From: Frigidibacter sp. RF13
Lineage (GTDB): Bacteria > Pseudomonadota > Alphaproteobacteria > Rhodobacterales > Rhodobacteraceae
Assembly: GCF_026626305.1 (NCBI RefSeq)
Contig: NZ_JAPNUE010000009.1
Location: 48,881-112,880 of the forward strand
Direction of reading: 5' to 3'
DNA: 64,000 nucleotides
Shown here: positions 53,282 to 62,443 of the stretch, in pieces
Layout of the letters: each line of letters begins with the position of its first letter
Position numbering within the stretch: the stretch's first letter is position 1
The notes under the pieces: model-generated
Seen by the model: only the letters and a program-made list of their open reading frames with translations
Told to the model about the DNA's origin: nothing
The model's database searches: none
Position numbers and translations under genes: made by a program

Positions 53282-54018
53282 TTGCGGCGTCTCACGAGCG
53301 GGATGTTGGCGGGATTGTACTGAAGCGCTTCATGCGGCGGGCGCCCGTGGGTTTCGCGCCACCAGCCGCCCGCGCCGCGCCGTGCCCAAAGTGGGATTGT
53401 CAGTACGATACCGGCGGCAAAGCCCGCGGCATGCGCCCAATAGGCAACGCCGCCCGCCTCGGTCGAATGGCCGAGGCCGCCCATGATCTGGAAGGCGAAC
53501 CAGAGGCCAAGCATCACGAAGGCCGGGATCGAGAAAACCCGGAAGAAGATGATGAAGATGATGAGGATGTCGACGCGGGCGCGCGGGAAGAGAAGGAGAT
53601 AGCCGCCCATCACCCCCGCGATAGCGCCCGAGGCACCGACCATCGGTATGGTGGAGCCCGGATCGGGCAGGATCTGGCCGAAGGCAGCGGCGATGCCGCA
53701 GGCGAGGTAGAAGATCAGAAAGCCAACGTGGCCCATCTGGTCTTCGAGATTGTCGCCGAAGATCCACAGGAAGAGCATGTTGCCTGCCAGATGCATGAAG
53801 CCTGCGTGCAGGAACATGTGAGAGAAAAGCGCGTGCACCTCGCTGCCGCCGGTCACAGCCGCCGGGAAGAGCGCCCAGTTGCGCAGGAAGAGGTTGCTGG
53901 CGACCTGGTTGTCGGCGAAGGACAGCTGATAGAGATACACCAGCACGTTCGCGAGAATGATCGCGTAGGTGACGAAGGGCGTCCGTTCGGACGGATTGTG
54001 ATCGCGGATCGGGAACAT
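53278..54018 (-). CDS. Rhomboid-family intramembrane serine protease
   Basis: A 246-residue membrane protein with six predicted membrane segments. The catalytic serine is in GASGAIAGVMGGYLLL (near 137) and the catalytic histidine in WAHAAGFAAGIVL (near 203). The N-terminal MFPIRDHNPSERTPFVTY is the common start of this rhomboid group. It cleaves membrane proteins within the bilayer; substrates are unknown. Its stop overlaps the GFA gene start by four bases, so the two are cotranslated. Confidence 0.93.
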   Translation of the reverse strand: MFPIRDHNPSERTPFVTYAIILANVLVYLYQLSFADNQVASNLFLRNWALFPAAVTGGSEVHALFSHMFLHAGFMHLAGNMLFLWIFGDNLEDQMGHVGFLIFYLACGIAAAFGQILPDPGSTIPMVGASGAIAGVMGGYLLLFPRARVDILIIFIIFFRVFSIPAFVMLGLWFAFQIMGGLGHSTEAGGVAYWAHAAGFAAGIVLTIPLWARRGAGGWWRETHGRPPHEALQYNPANIPLVRRRK

Positions 54019-54164
54019 GCGGCGACCGTTCCCGATCCCAAGGGGTTCGTCAAGCGCCGCTTACGCCCGTGCGCGAGTCGTTGTCGATTGGATGACGTTC
54101 GCTTTCGAGTGCGACCCTGTTGCTGGCATCCGGGAGGATGTCTGCGCGAGGCGAGGAGGTCAGC

Positions 54165-54563
54165 ATGCTGGGACGCTGCCTGTGCGGATCGGTCAGGTTC
54201 GAGGTCGACATGCCGGTCGAGACCTGCGTGACCTGCCATTGCGACAGCTGCAGGCGGCAATGTTCGGCGCCGATGACGGTCTATATCGGGGTGGCCGACG
54301 GGTGCTGGCGCTGGACGCAGGGCGCGCCCAGGATCTATCGCTCGTCGCCCGGCGTCGAGCGTGGCTTCTGCGAAAATTGCGGCACGCCTCTGTCCTTTCG
54401 GTCCGCGAAACTGTCGGGCGTCATGCATCTCTATGTCGCCGCGATGGATCAGCCGGAGGCCTTCGCTCCGACGCTTCATGTAGCTTACGAGGAAAGGCTG
54501 CCTTGGTTGAAACTTGCCGACGGCCTGCCGACCCACGCAGGACCGGACTACACGAAGGCTTGA
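54165..54563 (+). CDS. GFA family protein (second copy)
   Basis: A 132-residue protein of the same GFA/CENP-V fold as 52886-53281 but of a different subgroup. Cysteines are in MLGRCLCGSVRFEV, CVTCHCDSCRRQ and FCENCGTPLSFRS; the last motif is the usual GFA zinc site. ATG 54165 has GAGGAGG five bases upstream, and the open frame before it (to 54120) has none. Divergent from the rhomboid gene. Function unknown beyond zinc binding. Confidence 0.88.
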   Translation: MLGRCLCGSVRFEVDMPVETCVTCHCDSCRRQCSAPMTVYIGVADGCWRWTQGAPRIYRSSPGVERGFCENCGTPLSFRSAKLSGVMHLYVAAMDQPEAFAPTLHVAYEERLPWLKLADGLPTHAGPDYTKA

Positions 54564-54635
54564 ATCTAGACCTTCCAGGACTGAAGGGGCGCAAGCCCGG
54601 GAGCGAAGATTACGCCCCCGGGGCAGTGGTGCGCC

Positions 54636-57600
54636 TTAGCTGTTGCCAGCCTCCGCCAGCAGGGCGGCGTTGCCGCCCGAGGCGGTGGTGTCGATGCAGA
54701 GGTGCCGTGCCTCGGTCACATGGCCGCGGTCGGGCAGGCCGGTGATCAGCGGCAGGATCGGCCCCTTGCGGGCGGCGAGCGCCTGTGTGAGGGCGCGTGC
54801 CTCGGCCTCGGGCCCCCACCAGAGCGCACCGGAAAAACCATCGAGCGTGGTCAGGACTTCGGCTGGCAGGCGGCCCGGCGCCTCGACCGCGATGCCGCCG
54901 AGCGCACGGACCTTCGCGGCCTGATCGCGCGCCGCTTCCGCCCCCGGACCGAGGCAGAGGAGCGGTGCGCGCGGGTAAAGCGACAGGCGGTTCGATTCGC
55001 CGGTCGGGCCCGGCAGGGCCTCCTCGGAGAGGGTCGCGTGCGAGCGAGCAGCGAGCAGCGACTTCCGCAGCCCATCGGGGTTTGTGGCCGCGCCAGCGGC
55101 ATCGGTGACCGACTGCGCAGGATTGGCCGCGAAGCGCGCCAGATAGTCCGGTCCGCCTGCCTTGGGTCCGGTTCCCGAGAGCCCCTCGCCGCCGAAGGGT
55201 TGCGAGCCCACGACCGCGCCGATCTGGTTGCGGTTCACGTAGATATTGCCGACCTTGAGCGCCTCGCACACTTCCTGCACGCGGTTGTCGATCCGCGTGT
55301 GCAGGCCGAAGGTCAGGCCGTAGCCGGTGGCGTTGATCGCGTCGACGATCTTCGGCAGTTCCTCTGACTTGAAGGTCGCGACATGAAGGACCGGGCCGAA
55401 GATCTCGCGCTTCAGGTCGGCGATGCCTTTGACCTTGATCACCGCGGGGGCAATGAAATGGCCGTCCTTGGGGCGGGAGAGCTGGCGCAACAGCCGACCC
55501 TCGCGACGCGCGGTTTCCACATGGGCGCGGATGCCCGCCTCGGCCTCCTGGTCGATCACCGGGCCGACATCGGTCGCGAGATCCCAGGGATCGCCGAGTT
55601 TCAATTCCTCCATCGCGCCGTAGAGCATGTCGAGGAAATGCGGGGCGATATCTTCCTGTACATAAAGGCAGCGGAGCGCCGAGCAGCGCTGGCCCGCCGA
55701 CTGGAAGGAGGAGGCGATGACATCGCGCACCGCCTGTTCGGGAAGCGCGGTCGAATCGACGATCATCGCATTCAGCCCACCGGTTTCGGCGATGAGCGGC
55801 GCACCGGGGGAGAGGTGACGGGCCATCGCTTTGCGGATCAGAAGCGCGGTTTCGGTCGACCCGGTGAAGCAAACACCCGCGACGCGCGGGTCGGAGGTGA
55901 GCGCTGCGCCAACCGTCGCTCCATCACCCGGCAGCAGCTGCAGCGAAGCGACCGGCACGCCCGCCTTGTGGAGGAGCGAGACGGCATAGGTCGCGATCAG
56001 CGGCGTCTGTTCGGCGGGCTTGGCGAGTACGCCATTGCCCATGGCAAGTGCTGCCGCGATCTGGCCGGTGAAGATCGCAAGCGGGAAGTTCCAGGGGCTG
56101 ATGCAGGTGAAGATACCCGCCGGGTCCTTCGCCTCGGTCAGCGAGCGGGCGGCATAGAAGCGCAGGAAATCCACCGCCTCGCGCAGTTCGCTGACGGCAT
56201 CGGCAAGCGTCTTGCCCGCCTCGCGCGCCAGGAGCGTGAAGAGGAGGCCGAAGTTTTCTTCATAGAGGTCGGCGGCGCGGTTCAGGATCTGGGCACGCTG
56301 CGCGACCGGCGCGGACCAGACCTTCGCGGCGCCAAGCGCGGTCTGCACGTCGGCCGGGCCCGCATCGGTGACCTTGCCGATATGCTTGCCGGTCGCCGGG
56401 TCGGTAACGCGCCGCACCGGCAGGCCGATGACATGGCCCGCGATGATCGGGTCGGCAAGGAATTCCTCGGTCGCGTGCGGTTCGCGCGCCTCGTCGATCA
56501 GGGCGAGCGTTCCGGCATCGGTCAGATCGAAGCCCTTCGAATTGGGGCGTTCGGGCGCGAAAAGCTCCGGCCCCTTGCGGATTGCCTTGTTGGAAATGTT
56601 CGGAAGCGCCGTCTCGATCTGGGTGATCGGGCATTGCGCCACGATCTCTGGCGCAACTTCGAGGTCGACGATCTTGTGAACGAATGAGGAGTTGGCTCCG
56701 TTTTCGAGGAGTCTGCGGACGAGGTATGCCAATAGATCGCGGTGCGCGCCGACAGGCGCATAGATGCGGCAGCGGGTGCCGTTCGCGCGGTGGACGATGT
56801 CATGTAGCCGTTCGCCCATACCATGCAGGCGCTGGAATTCGAAGGCCTGCCCCGGTTTCACCATGTCGAGGATCGCCGCGACCGTATGGGCATTGTGGGT
56901 GGCGAACTGCGGATAGATCCGGTCGGTCATGCCGAGGAGTTTCCTGGCATTGGCGATATAGGAAACATCCGTCGCCTCTTTCCGGGTGAAGACCGGGAAG
57001 TCGGTCAGGCCCATGACCTGCGCGCGCTTCACCTCCGCGTCCCAATAGGCGCCCTTCACCAGACGGATCATGATCTTGCGGTCGAGCCTTTGGGCAAGGT
57101 CATTCAGCCAGTCGATCGTGGCACCCGCGCGGCGGCCATAGGCCTGCACCACGATGCCGAACCCGTCCCAGCCCTTCAGCGCCGGGTCGGACAGGACCGC
57201 CTCGATCACCTTGAGCGACAGGGTCAGCCGGTCGGCCTCTTCGGCGTCGATGTTGAAACCCATGCGCGCACTCGCGGCCTTGCGGGCGAGGTCGCGCACC
57301 ACCGGCACAAGTTCGGCCATCACCCGGGCGTCCTGCGCCACCTCATAGCGGGGGTGAAGGGCGGAAAGTTTTACCGAAATGCCGGGGTTGGTGCCGATAT
57401 CCTCGCGGTCGCAGGCGGCGGCGATGGCATCGATGGCGAGCCCATAGGCGGTCGCATAGCGCTTCGCGTCATCGGCGGTCTTCGCCGCCTCGCCCAGCAT
57501 GTCGTAGGAATAGGTGTAACCTTGGGTCTCCATCTCCTGCGCCCGGATCATCGCCGACTTGATCGTTTCGCCCAGGACGAACTGCTTGCCCATTTCCTTC

Positions 57601-58103
57601 ATGGCGCGCTGCACCGCCTTGCGGATTACCGGCTCGCCCAGGCGGCGGACGGCGGCGCGCAAATGGCCCGCGACGCCCGGTTCCTTCTCCTCCAGCACCT
57701 TGCCGGTCAGAAGAAGCGCCCAAGTCGAGGCGTTGACGAGCGGCGAGGAGGATTGGCCGAGATGCTTGCCCCAGTTCGATGGCGCGATCTTGTCTTCAAT
57801 AAGCGCATCCATCGTATCGGCATCCGGTACGCGCAGAAGCGCCTCGGCGAGGCACATCAGCGCGATGCCTTCCTCGGTCGAGAGGCCATATTCGGCGAGG
57901 AAGACCTCCATCAGCCCCGGCCGCACATCGGCCCGGATCTTGGTGACAAGGTCGGCGCCCGCGGCGGCGATCCGCGCCCGGTCGCCCGCATCGAGACCGG
58001 CGGCGGCGATCAGCCGCGTCAGCAGGGCGGCTTCGTTCTGTAGGGTTCCGGCCTCGATGGCATTCCAGAGGCTCTCAGTGTGGTCGGATTGATCGGCGCG
58101 CAT
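54636..58103 (-). CDS. putA: Bifunctional proline dehydrogenase / L-glutamate gamma-semialdehyde dehydrogenase
   Basis: A 1155-residue enzyme that oxidises proline to glutamate in two steps. The FAD-dependent proline dehydrogenase barrel lies at about residues 190-480 ([36 protein letters not shown]). The NAD-dependent aldehyde dehydrogenase lies at about 560-1000 ([33 protein letters not shown], and catalytic cysteine in [12 protein letters not shown]). A conserved C-terminal tail ends the protein. There is no N-terminal ribbon-helix-helix domain, so PutA does not autoregulate; the divergent Lrp-type gene fills that role. Confidence 0.97.
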   Translation of the reverse strand: MRADQSDHTESLWNAIEAGTLQNEAALLTRLIAAAGLDAGDRARIAAAGADLVTKIRADVRPGLMEVFLAEYGLSTEEGIALMCLAEALLRVPDADTMDALIEDKIAPSNWGKHLGQSSSPLVNASTWALLLTGKVLEEKEPGVAGHLRAAVRRLGEPVIRKAVQRAMKEMGKQFVLGETIKSAMIRAQEMETQGYTYSYDMLGEAAKTADDAKRYATAYGLAIDAIAAACDREDIGTNPGISVKLSALHPRYEVAQDARVMAELVPVVRDLARKAASARMGFNIDAEEADRLTLSLKVIEAVLSDPALKGWDGFGIVVQAYGRRAGATIDWLNDLAQRLDRKIMIRLVKGAYWDAEVKRAQVMGLTDFPVFTRKEATDVSYIANARKLLGMTDRIYPQFATHNAHTVAAILDMVKPGQAFEFQRLHGMGERLHDIVHRANGTRCRIYAPVGAHRDLLAYLVRRLLENGANSSFVHKIVDLEVAPEIVAQCPITQIETALPNISNKAIRKGPELFAPERPNSKGFDLTDAGTLALIDEAREPHATEEFLADPIIAGHVIGLPVRRVTDPATGKHIGKVTDAGPADVQTALGAAKVWSAPVAQRAQILNRAADLYEENFGLLFTLLAREAGKTLADAVSELREAVDFLRFYAARSLTEAKDPAGIFTCISPWNFPLAIFTGQIAAALAMGNGVLAKPAEQTPLIATYAVSLLHKAGVPVASLQLLPGDGATVGAALTSDPRVAGVCFTGSTETALLIRKAMARHLSPGAPLIAETGGLNAMIVDSTALPEQAVRDVIASSFQSAGQRCSALRCLYVQEDIAPHFLDMLYGAMEELKLGDPWDLATDVGPVIDQEAEAGIRAHVETARREGRLLRQLSRPKDGHFIAPAVIKVKGIADLKREIFGPVLHVATFKSEELPKIVDAINATGYGLTFGLHTRIDNRVQEVCEALKVGNIYVNRNQIGAVVGSQPFGGEGLSGTGPKAGGPDYLARFAANPAQSVTDAAGAATNPDGLRKSLLAARSHATLSEEALPGPTGESNRLSLYPRAPLLCLGPGAEAARDQAAKVRALGGIAVEAPGRLPAEVLTTLDGFSGALWWGPEAEARALTQALAARKGPILPLITGLPDRGHVTEARHLCIDTTASGGNAALLAEAGNS

Positions 58104-58200
58104 GGGGAAATCTCCTGATTTGGCCCATGATACAGGTTGTCACGAAGACGTTTCGCCCATATTTTCACTATTCAAAGGCAATTCGACCATTCGAGGCGCA

Positions 58201-58671
58201 ATGAGCAGTCCGGCACAGGTTCCCGATCTTGACCGGTTCGATCAGGCGATCCTGCGGGCGCTCTCGGGCGAGGGACGGATGACGATGACCGACCTTGCCC
58301 GCAAGATCGGCCTGACCAAGACGCCCACCCAGGCGCGGGTGAAGCGGCTGGAGGAGATGGGGGTGATCGCGGGTTACCGCGCCGTCCTCAGCCCGATCCG
58401 CATGGGCCTTGCCCATGTGGCCTTCGTCGAGGTCCGGCTGTCGGACACGCGAGAGGCGGCGCTGCAGGCCTTCAACCGCGCGGTGCGCGCGGTGCCCGAG
58501 ATCGAGGAATGTCATATGATGGCCTCTTCCTTCGACTATCTGCTGAAGGTGCGGACCGGTGACATCCAGGACTACCGCCGCATCCTCGGCGAGCGGATAT
58601 CCACCCTGCCGCATGTCGCCTCGACCTCGACCTTTGTGGCGATGGAGGCGGTGAAGGAGGCGGGGCTTTGA
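58201..58671 (+). CDS. putR: Lrp/AsnC-family regulator of putA (PutR-like)
   Basis: A 156-residue Lrp-type regulator: helix-turn-helix (DRFDQAILRALSGEGRMTMT; KTPTQARVKRLEEMGVIAGY) and RAM domain (EIEECHMMASSFDYLLKV). In Rhodobacter and relatives PutR activates the divergent putA when proline is present, and the gene order here is the same. ATG 58201 starts 97 bases from the putA start; the shorter protein is preferred over the frame open to 58102. The intergenic region has several ATTC repeats (58170, 58181, 58189) that might be half-sites. Confidence 0.9.
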   Translation: MSSPAQVPDLDRFDQAILRALSGEGRMTMTDLARKIGLTKTPTQARVKRLEEMGVIAGYRAVLSPIRMGLAHVAFVEVRLSDTREAALQAFNRAVRAVPEIEECHMMASSFDYLLKVRTGDIQDYRRILGERISTLPHVASTSTFVAMEAVKEAGL

Positions 58672-58750
58672 GCAGGCCGCTCGGCGGCCCGCGCAGGCCT
58701 TCTCGCTCAGCGAAGAGCCCCGCAAGAGGTGATGAGCGGACTGGCCGGCC

Positions 58751-59236
58751 CTATCGGCAGGGCCTCAGGCAGAGCGCGACGCTGCCGTCGGCCCGCGAAA
58801 GATAGAGATTGTCGTCGAGGCCGACGGCGAAACTTACCACTTCGGACAGCGCATCGAGATAGGCCTTTTCGAGCGCCATCCGCGGTTCGGTACAAGTCAT
58901 CCTGGTGATCGCGAGCGGACCGAGGACAAGAAGGCCCGCGTCCATCTCCGCCACGCCGGTGATCCGGTTACAGCCTGTATGACCGTCGACCTTGCCATGA
59001 AAGTCTATGGTCAGAGAAATCTCCGTTCCCTCAGGCACGGGTGCGCCCGCCAGTTCAACCGGCACCCAGCCGCGGTCCGTGAACCGCCCGACCGAGATCG
59101 ACGCGCCGGAGTCAAGCGTCGGCGCGATCTTCGCGCACGGCGCGGCGGAACGGGCGCTGGCAGACGGGATGCTGCCCGCAAGGACGAGCGCGACGCCCAG
59201 GGGGAGGGCGGGGGCTAGGCGAGAGACGCGGTGCAT
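58751..59236 (-). CDS. Exported META-domain protein
   Basis: A 161-residue protein with a signal peptide (about residues 1-28, ending SASA) and a META/HslJ-like domain shown by the GHTGCNRITGVAEMDAG segment and a later TRMTCTEPRMALEKAY. META-domain proteins are periplasmic or lipoprotein factors linked to heat stress and motility; the role here is unknown. ATG 59236 has GAAGAGA upstream and gives a normal signal peptide. The four cysteines suggest disulfides. It precedes tRNA-Leu on the opposite strand. Confidence 0.78.
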   Translation of the reverse strand: MHRVSRLAPALPLGVALVLAGSIPSASARSAAPCAKIAPTLDSGASISVGRFTDRGWVPVELAGAPVPEGTEISLTIDFHGKVDGHTGCNRITGVAEMDAGLLVLGPLAITRMTCTEPRMALEKAYLDALSEVVSFAVGLDDNLYLSRADGSVALCLRPCR

Positions 59237-59351
59237 GGACAATCTCTTCAGTTTCGGATGACGCGTCGTTGGGACGCACGCTCCTGTCGCAGTCTTGGTT
59301 CTCAAGGCGCCTTTTCTCCGCCCCCTGCCTTCAGTATGGTCGCGCCCGGCC

Positions 59352-59437
59352 GCCCGCGTGGTGAAATGGTAGACACAGGGGACTTAAAATCCCTAGGCCG
59401 AAAGGTCGTGCCGGTTCAAGTCCGGCCGCGGGCACCA
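59352..59437 (+). tRNA. tRNA-Leu (anticodon UAA)
   Basis: An 86-base gene including an encoded CCA. Acceptor arm GCCCGCG/CGCGGGC pairs perfectly, the anticodon stem is GGGGA/TCCCT with loop CTTAAAA (anticodon TAA at 59385-59387), a long variable arm (TAGGCCGAAAGGTCGTG) marks a class II tRNA, and the T arm is CCGGTTCAAGTCCGG. It reads UUA codons, which are rare in this GC-rich genome, and probably UUG. Confidence 0.97.
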
Positions 59438-59998
59438 GACTTTCACATATGTATTGATTTTTATTGAGAAATATATTTCGCAAGTTGTTGACGAGCCATA
59501 CAGGCCTGTCGGCATTGAGCGACGCTCCGACCCTTCGGCAGGCTTTCGGGTGATCCAAGCTGCTGCCCCAGCTGCCGATCGGTCTCGAGGGTGGTGAAGT
59601 AGATCATGGCGGGCGGTTGCAAGATGGGCCTGCTTGCCAATCTCGCCGGCCCGCCGCCGACGAGCTTGGAAATCCAACCGGTACAGATGATACTCTCTCA
59701 GGTTGTGAGACGCCTTGTCTCCGCTATCGACAGAGTAGGGCAGCCTTAGCCCAGACCCCTGCAGGGCCGCACTTCAGGCTCGGCAAGGCTGGTGGCGGGT
59801 CAATGGCAGGGACCCGTTACACCGTGCGGCACGGCCGTTCAGAAATTGCGCGCCGCGCTCTTGCGCTGGTTTGCCGAAGGCTTCGGCGCGACGTCGCGGC
59901 GGAAATCGATCTGAGGACCGAAGCGCGGCCGCCCTTCTGACCTGCCGGTCCTTCACCGGAGCCTGCTGGCGCGAGGAGCGGCCCAGCCGACCGGTGGC
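59438..59998. other. Gap between tRNA-Leu and argF
   Basis: About 560 bases without a gene I can support. The first ~50 bases (59438-59490) are strikingly A+T-rich compared with the surroundings. The rest has ordinary composition and several overlapping open frames on both strands, none with known homology. I looked for a second copy of the tRNA 3' end (an attachment-site repeat) within the window and saw none, and no integrase is present. Confidence 0.5.
59606..59749 (+). CDS. Unsupported small ORF in the tRNA-argF gap
   Basis: ATG 59606 opens a 47-codon frame (starting MAGGCKMGLLANLAGPPP) ending at TAG 59747-59749. A poor GGTGAAG lies upstream. The second half, with VQMILSQVVRRLVSAIDRV, could be an amphipathic helix. 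It resembles nothing I recognise, so it may well be non-coding. Confidence 0.2.
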   Translation: MAGGCKMGLLANLAGPPPTSLEIQPVQMILSQVVRRLVSAIDRVGQP

Positions 59999-60925
59999 TC
60001 AGACGCCCAGACAATAGCGTAGGATGGCCTTCTGCGCGTGCAGGCGGTTTTCGCTTTCGTCGAAGATCACCGATTGCGGGCCGTCCATGACCGCGCTCGA
60101 GGCTTCCTCGTTCCGATGCGCGGGCAGGCAGTGCATGAAGAGGGCGTCGGGCTTGCCCCGGCCCATCATTTCTTCGTTCACCTGATAGGGCCGCAGCTGG
60201 TTGTGGCGGCGTTCACGGGCGCTTTCGGGGTCGTGCATCGAAACCCAGGTATCGGTGACGATCGCATCGGCGCCACTGGCGGCCTTCAGCGGGTCACGCT
60301 CGATCAGGACGGTCGAGCCTTTGGAGCGGGCGAAGTCGACGGCGCGCGGGTTCGGGTCGAGTGTTTCGGGGCCGGTGAATGTGAGATCGAAGCCGAACTG
60401 CCCGGCCGCATGCAGCCAGGAGGTGCAGACATTGTTGCCATCGCCCGACCAGACGAACTTGCGGCCTTTGACCGAGCCGCGATGTTCCTCGTAGGTGACG
60501 ATGTCGGCCATGATCTGGCAGGGGTGCGAGGTGTCGGTAAGGCCGTTGATCACCGGAACCGTCGCATGTTCGGCCATCTCGATCAGCGTCGCTTCCTCGA
60601 AGGTGCGGAGCATGATGAGGTCAACATAGCGCGAGAGGACGCGGGCGGTGTCGGCGATGGACTCGCCATGGCCGAGCTGCATGTCCTTTCCGGATAGCAC
60701 CATCACCTCGCCGCCCATCTGGCGGGCGCCGACGTCGAAGGAAATGCGGGTTCGGGTCGAGGGTTTTTCGAAGATGAGCGCGATCATCCGGCCGGCGAGC
60801 GGCTGGTCGGCATCGGGCGCGCCCTTGGGCTTGCCGGCACGCGCGTCCTTCATGGCGCGGGCTTGCGCGATCATTGCATGAAGGTCGGCGGCAGGGGTGG
60901 TGTGGAGGTCGAGGAAATGGGTCAT
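59999..60925 (-). CDS. argF: Ornithine carbamoyltransferase
   Basis: A 308-residue enzyme that makes citrulline from ornithine and carbamoyl phosphate in arginine synthesis. The carbamoyl-phosphate motif is [18 protein letters not shown] (near 54-71), HPCQIMAD follows near 133, and [10 protein letters not shown] (near 264-273) carries the ornithine-binding cysteine region. AAAGG precedes ATG 60925. argD lies 93 bases upstream on the same strand, separated by a G-rich/C-rich repeat, so both probably share the leader peptide regulation upstream of argD. Confidence 0.97.
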   Translation of the reverse strand: MTHFLDLHTTPAADLHAMIAQARAMKDARAGKPKGAPDADQPLAGRMIALIFEKPSTRTRISFDVGARQMGGEVMVLSGKDMQLGHGESIADTARVLSRYVDLIMLRTFEEATLIEMAEHATVPVINGLTDTSHPCQIMADIVTYEEHRGSVKGRKFVWSGDGNNVCTSWLHAAGQFGFDLTFTGPETLDPNPRAVDFARSKGSTVLIERDPLKAASGADAIVTDTWVSMHDPESARERRHNQLRPYQVNEEMMGRGKPDALFMHCLPAHRNEEASSAVMDGPQSVIFDESENRLHAQKAILRYCLGV

Positions 60926-60948
60926 CTTGGCCTTTCTGGGGGCGCTGG

Positions 60949-61001
60949 CCGGGGGGCTGTCTGCCCCCCGGACCCCCCGAGAGTATTTCAGGACAGAACG
61001 T
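60949..61001. repeat. Intergenic G-rich/C-rich hairpin repeat, copy C
   Basis: CCGGGGGGC (60949-60957) pairs with GCCCCCCGG (60963-60971), and GAGTATTTCAGGACAGAACG follows. Together with copy B and the weaker copy A this shows a dispersed family. It sits between argD and argF and might lower argF message relative to argD. Confidence 0.7.
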
Positions 61002-61018
61002 CGGAAAGCGACGGCATC

Positions 61019-62194
61019 TCAGGCCGCCTGTCGGAGCGATTGGGCGGCGGCGTCGAGGCGGCGGGTGGCCTCGGCTAGGTCCGTGTCACTGATGGTGAGA
61101 GGTGGCAGCAGTCGGACGGTGTTGTCGGCCGCGGCCACAGTCAGGACATGGGCGGCGTACCCGGCCTTCACGACATCGGCGGGTGCGACCTTGCATTTGA
61201 GGCCGAGCATCAGGCCCTGTCCGCGAACGCCCTCGAAAATGTCGGGGTGAGCGGCGACGAGCGCCTCCAGCCCCTGGCGGAAGAGCGCGGCCTTGCGGTT
61301 CACTTCGGCCAGGAAGGCGGGATCGGCGATGATCTCGACGACCCTGGCACCGACCGCGCAGGCCAGGGGGTTGCCTCCATAGGTCGAGCCATGGGTGCCC
61401 ACCACCATGCCGGAGGCGGCGCTTTCGGTGGCAAGCACCGCGCCGAGCGGGAAGCCGCCGCCGATGCCTTTGGCCACCATCATGATATCGGGCCTGACGC
61501 CTGCCCACTCATGGGCAAAGAGGCGGCCGGTGCGGCCCATGCCCGATTGCACCTCGTCGAGGATCAGGAGCGCGCCGGTCTGATCGCAGAGCTGGCGGAT
61601 CAGTTTCAGATCGGCGTCGGGCATCGGGCGGATGCCGCCCTCGCCCTGGATCGGTTCCAGCATCACCGCGCAGGTCTTGTCGGAAATCGCGGCCTTGAGC
61701 GCCGCCATGTCGCCCCAGGGCAAGTGCCGGAAACCGGGCATCAGGGGCCCGAAGCCCTTCACCATCTTCTCCGACCCGGCGGCAGCGATCGCGCCGGTCG
61801 AGCGGCCATGGAAGGCGCCTTCGAAGGTGAGGATCTCGTCGCGTGGGGTGCCTTTGTCGTACCAGTATTTCCGCGCCATCTTGATGGCGAGCTCCGCCGT
61901 CTCGGTCCCGGAATTGGTGATGAAGGCGGTATCGGCGAAGGTGTGGGCGGTCAGAAGATCGGCGAGCCGCTTCTGTTCGGGGATCTCGTAGACATTGGAC
62001 ACATGCCAGACCTTGCCCGCCTGTTCGGTCAAGGCCGCGATAAGCGCCGGATTGGCATGGCCAAGCGCATTGACCGCGATCCCTGACCCCAGATCGAGAT
62101 AGCGCGTGCCGTCGGTGGCGATCAGCCAGCTTCCCTCGCCTCTGTCGAAGGCAAGGGGCGCGCGGTTGTAGGTGGGCAGGACCGATGGGATCAT
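61019..62194 (-). CDS. argD: Acetylornithine aminotransferase
   Basis: A 391-residue class III aminotransferase that makes N-acetylornithine (and can act on succinyldiaminopimelate). LDLGSGIAVNALGHANPAL near residues 31-49, NSGTETAELAIKMARKYW near 95-112, and the PLP-lysine motif MMVAKGIGGGFPLGA near 235-249 are present. ATG 62194 is chosen because GGAG stands seven bases upstream and it gives the family's usual start, MIPSVLPTYNRAPL. The open frame to 62347 overlaps the leader region. argF follows downstream. Confidence 0.95.
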   Translation of the reverse strand: MIPSVLPTYNRAPLAFDRGEGSWLIATDGTRYLDLGSGIAVNALGHANPALIAALTEQAGKVWHVSNVYEIPEQKRLADLLTAHTFADTAFITNSGTETAELAIKMARKYWYDKGTPRDEILTFEGAFHGRSTGAIAAAGSEKMVKGFGPLMPGFRHLPWGDMAALKAAISDKTCAVMLEPIQGEGGIRPMPDADLKLIRQLCDQTGALLILDEVQSGMGRTGRLFAHEWAGVRPDIMMVAKGIGGGFPLGAVLATESAASGMVVGTHGSTYGGNPLACAVGARVVEIIADPAFLAEVNRKAALFRQGLEALVAAHPDIFEGVRGQGLMLGLKCKVAPADVVKAGYAAHVLTVAAADNTVRLLPPLTISDTDLAEATRRLDAAAQSLRQAA

Positions 62195-62235
62195 GGCTGT
62201 CTCCGGCTGAATGGGCGATGCGTGCCAAAGGGGCG

Positions 62236-62255
62236 ACCTTAAGTCAACGCAAGGT
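62236..62255. promoter_or_regulatory. ACCTT-N10-AAGGT dyad upstream of argD
   Basis: A 20-bp imperfect dyad lies 42-61 bases upstream of argD. It resembles the spacing of MerR/SoxR-type boxes and includes TTGACT on the minus strand, but no matching -10 follows. Its role, if any, is unclear. Confidence 0.25.
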
Positions 62256-62312
62256 TCGGGGGCGGGCTGGTTCAGGGGCGGGATGTGGCGCGGGGCCACG
62301 GGCGAGCGGACG

Positions 62313-62369
62313 TCAGGCGCAGGTGCGGCGGCGTCGGGGACGGGCAATGATGGCGGTCCGGTTGCTCAT
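62313..62369 (-). CDS. Arginine-rich leader peptide of the argD-argF operon (attenuator candidate)
   Basis: ATG 62369 follows a strong AAGGA site at the right spacing and opens an 18-residue frame, MSNRTAIIARPRRRRTCA, ending with TGA 62313. Six of 18 residues are arginine, with four in a row, immediately upstream of two arginine biosynthesis genes. This is the layout of a ribosome-stalling leader peptide that senses charged tRNA-Arg. The leader stop is 118 bases from the argD start, and the space contains a small stem GTGGC/GCCAC but no T-tract, so the mechanism (attenuation, Rho, or translation) is not evident. It is too short for usual gene finders. Confidence 0.7.
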   Translation of the reverse strand: MSNRTAIIARPRRRRTCA

Positions 62370-62443
62370 GCGCTTTCCTTAGCGCCGGGCGCGCGCCCTG
62401 TCCATCTGGAAATCGGTCAGCGGACAGCGTTGGCGTGTCGGGC

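Noticed and set aside
59352..59998. A genomic island integrated at tRNA-Leu
   Set aside because: No integrase, no repeat of the tRNA 3' end, and housekeeping argF follows within 600 bases.
62236..62255. A SoxR/MerR-type promoter upstream of argD
   Set aside because: The dyad ACCTT/AAGGT has suitable length, but no -35/-10 boxes flank it at 19-20 bases and no MerR gene is near. Kept only as a low-confidence site.
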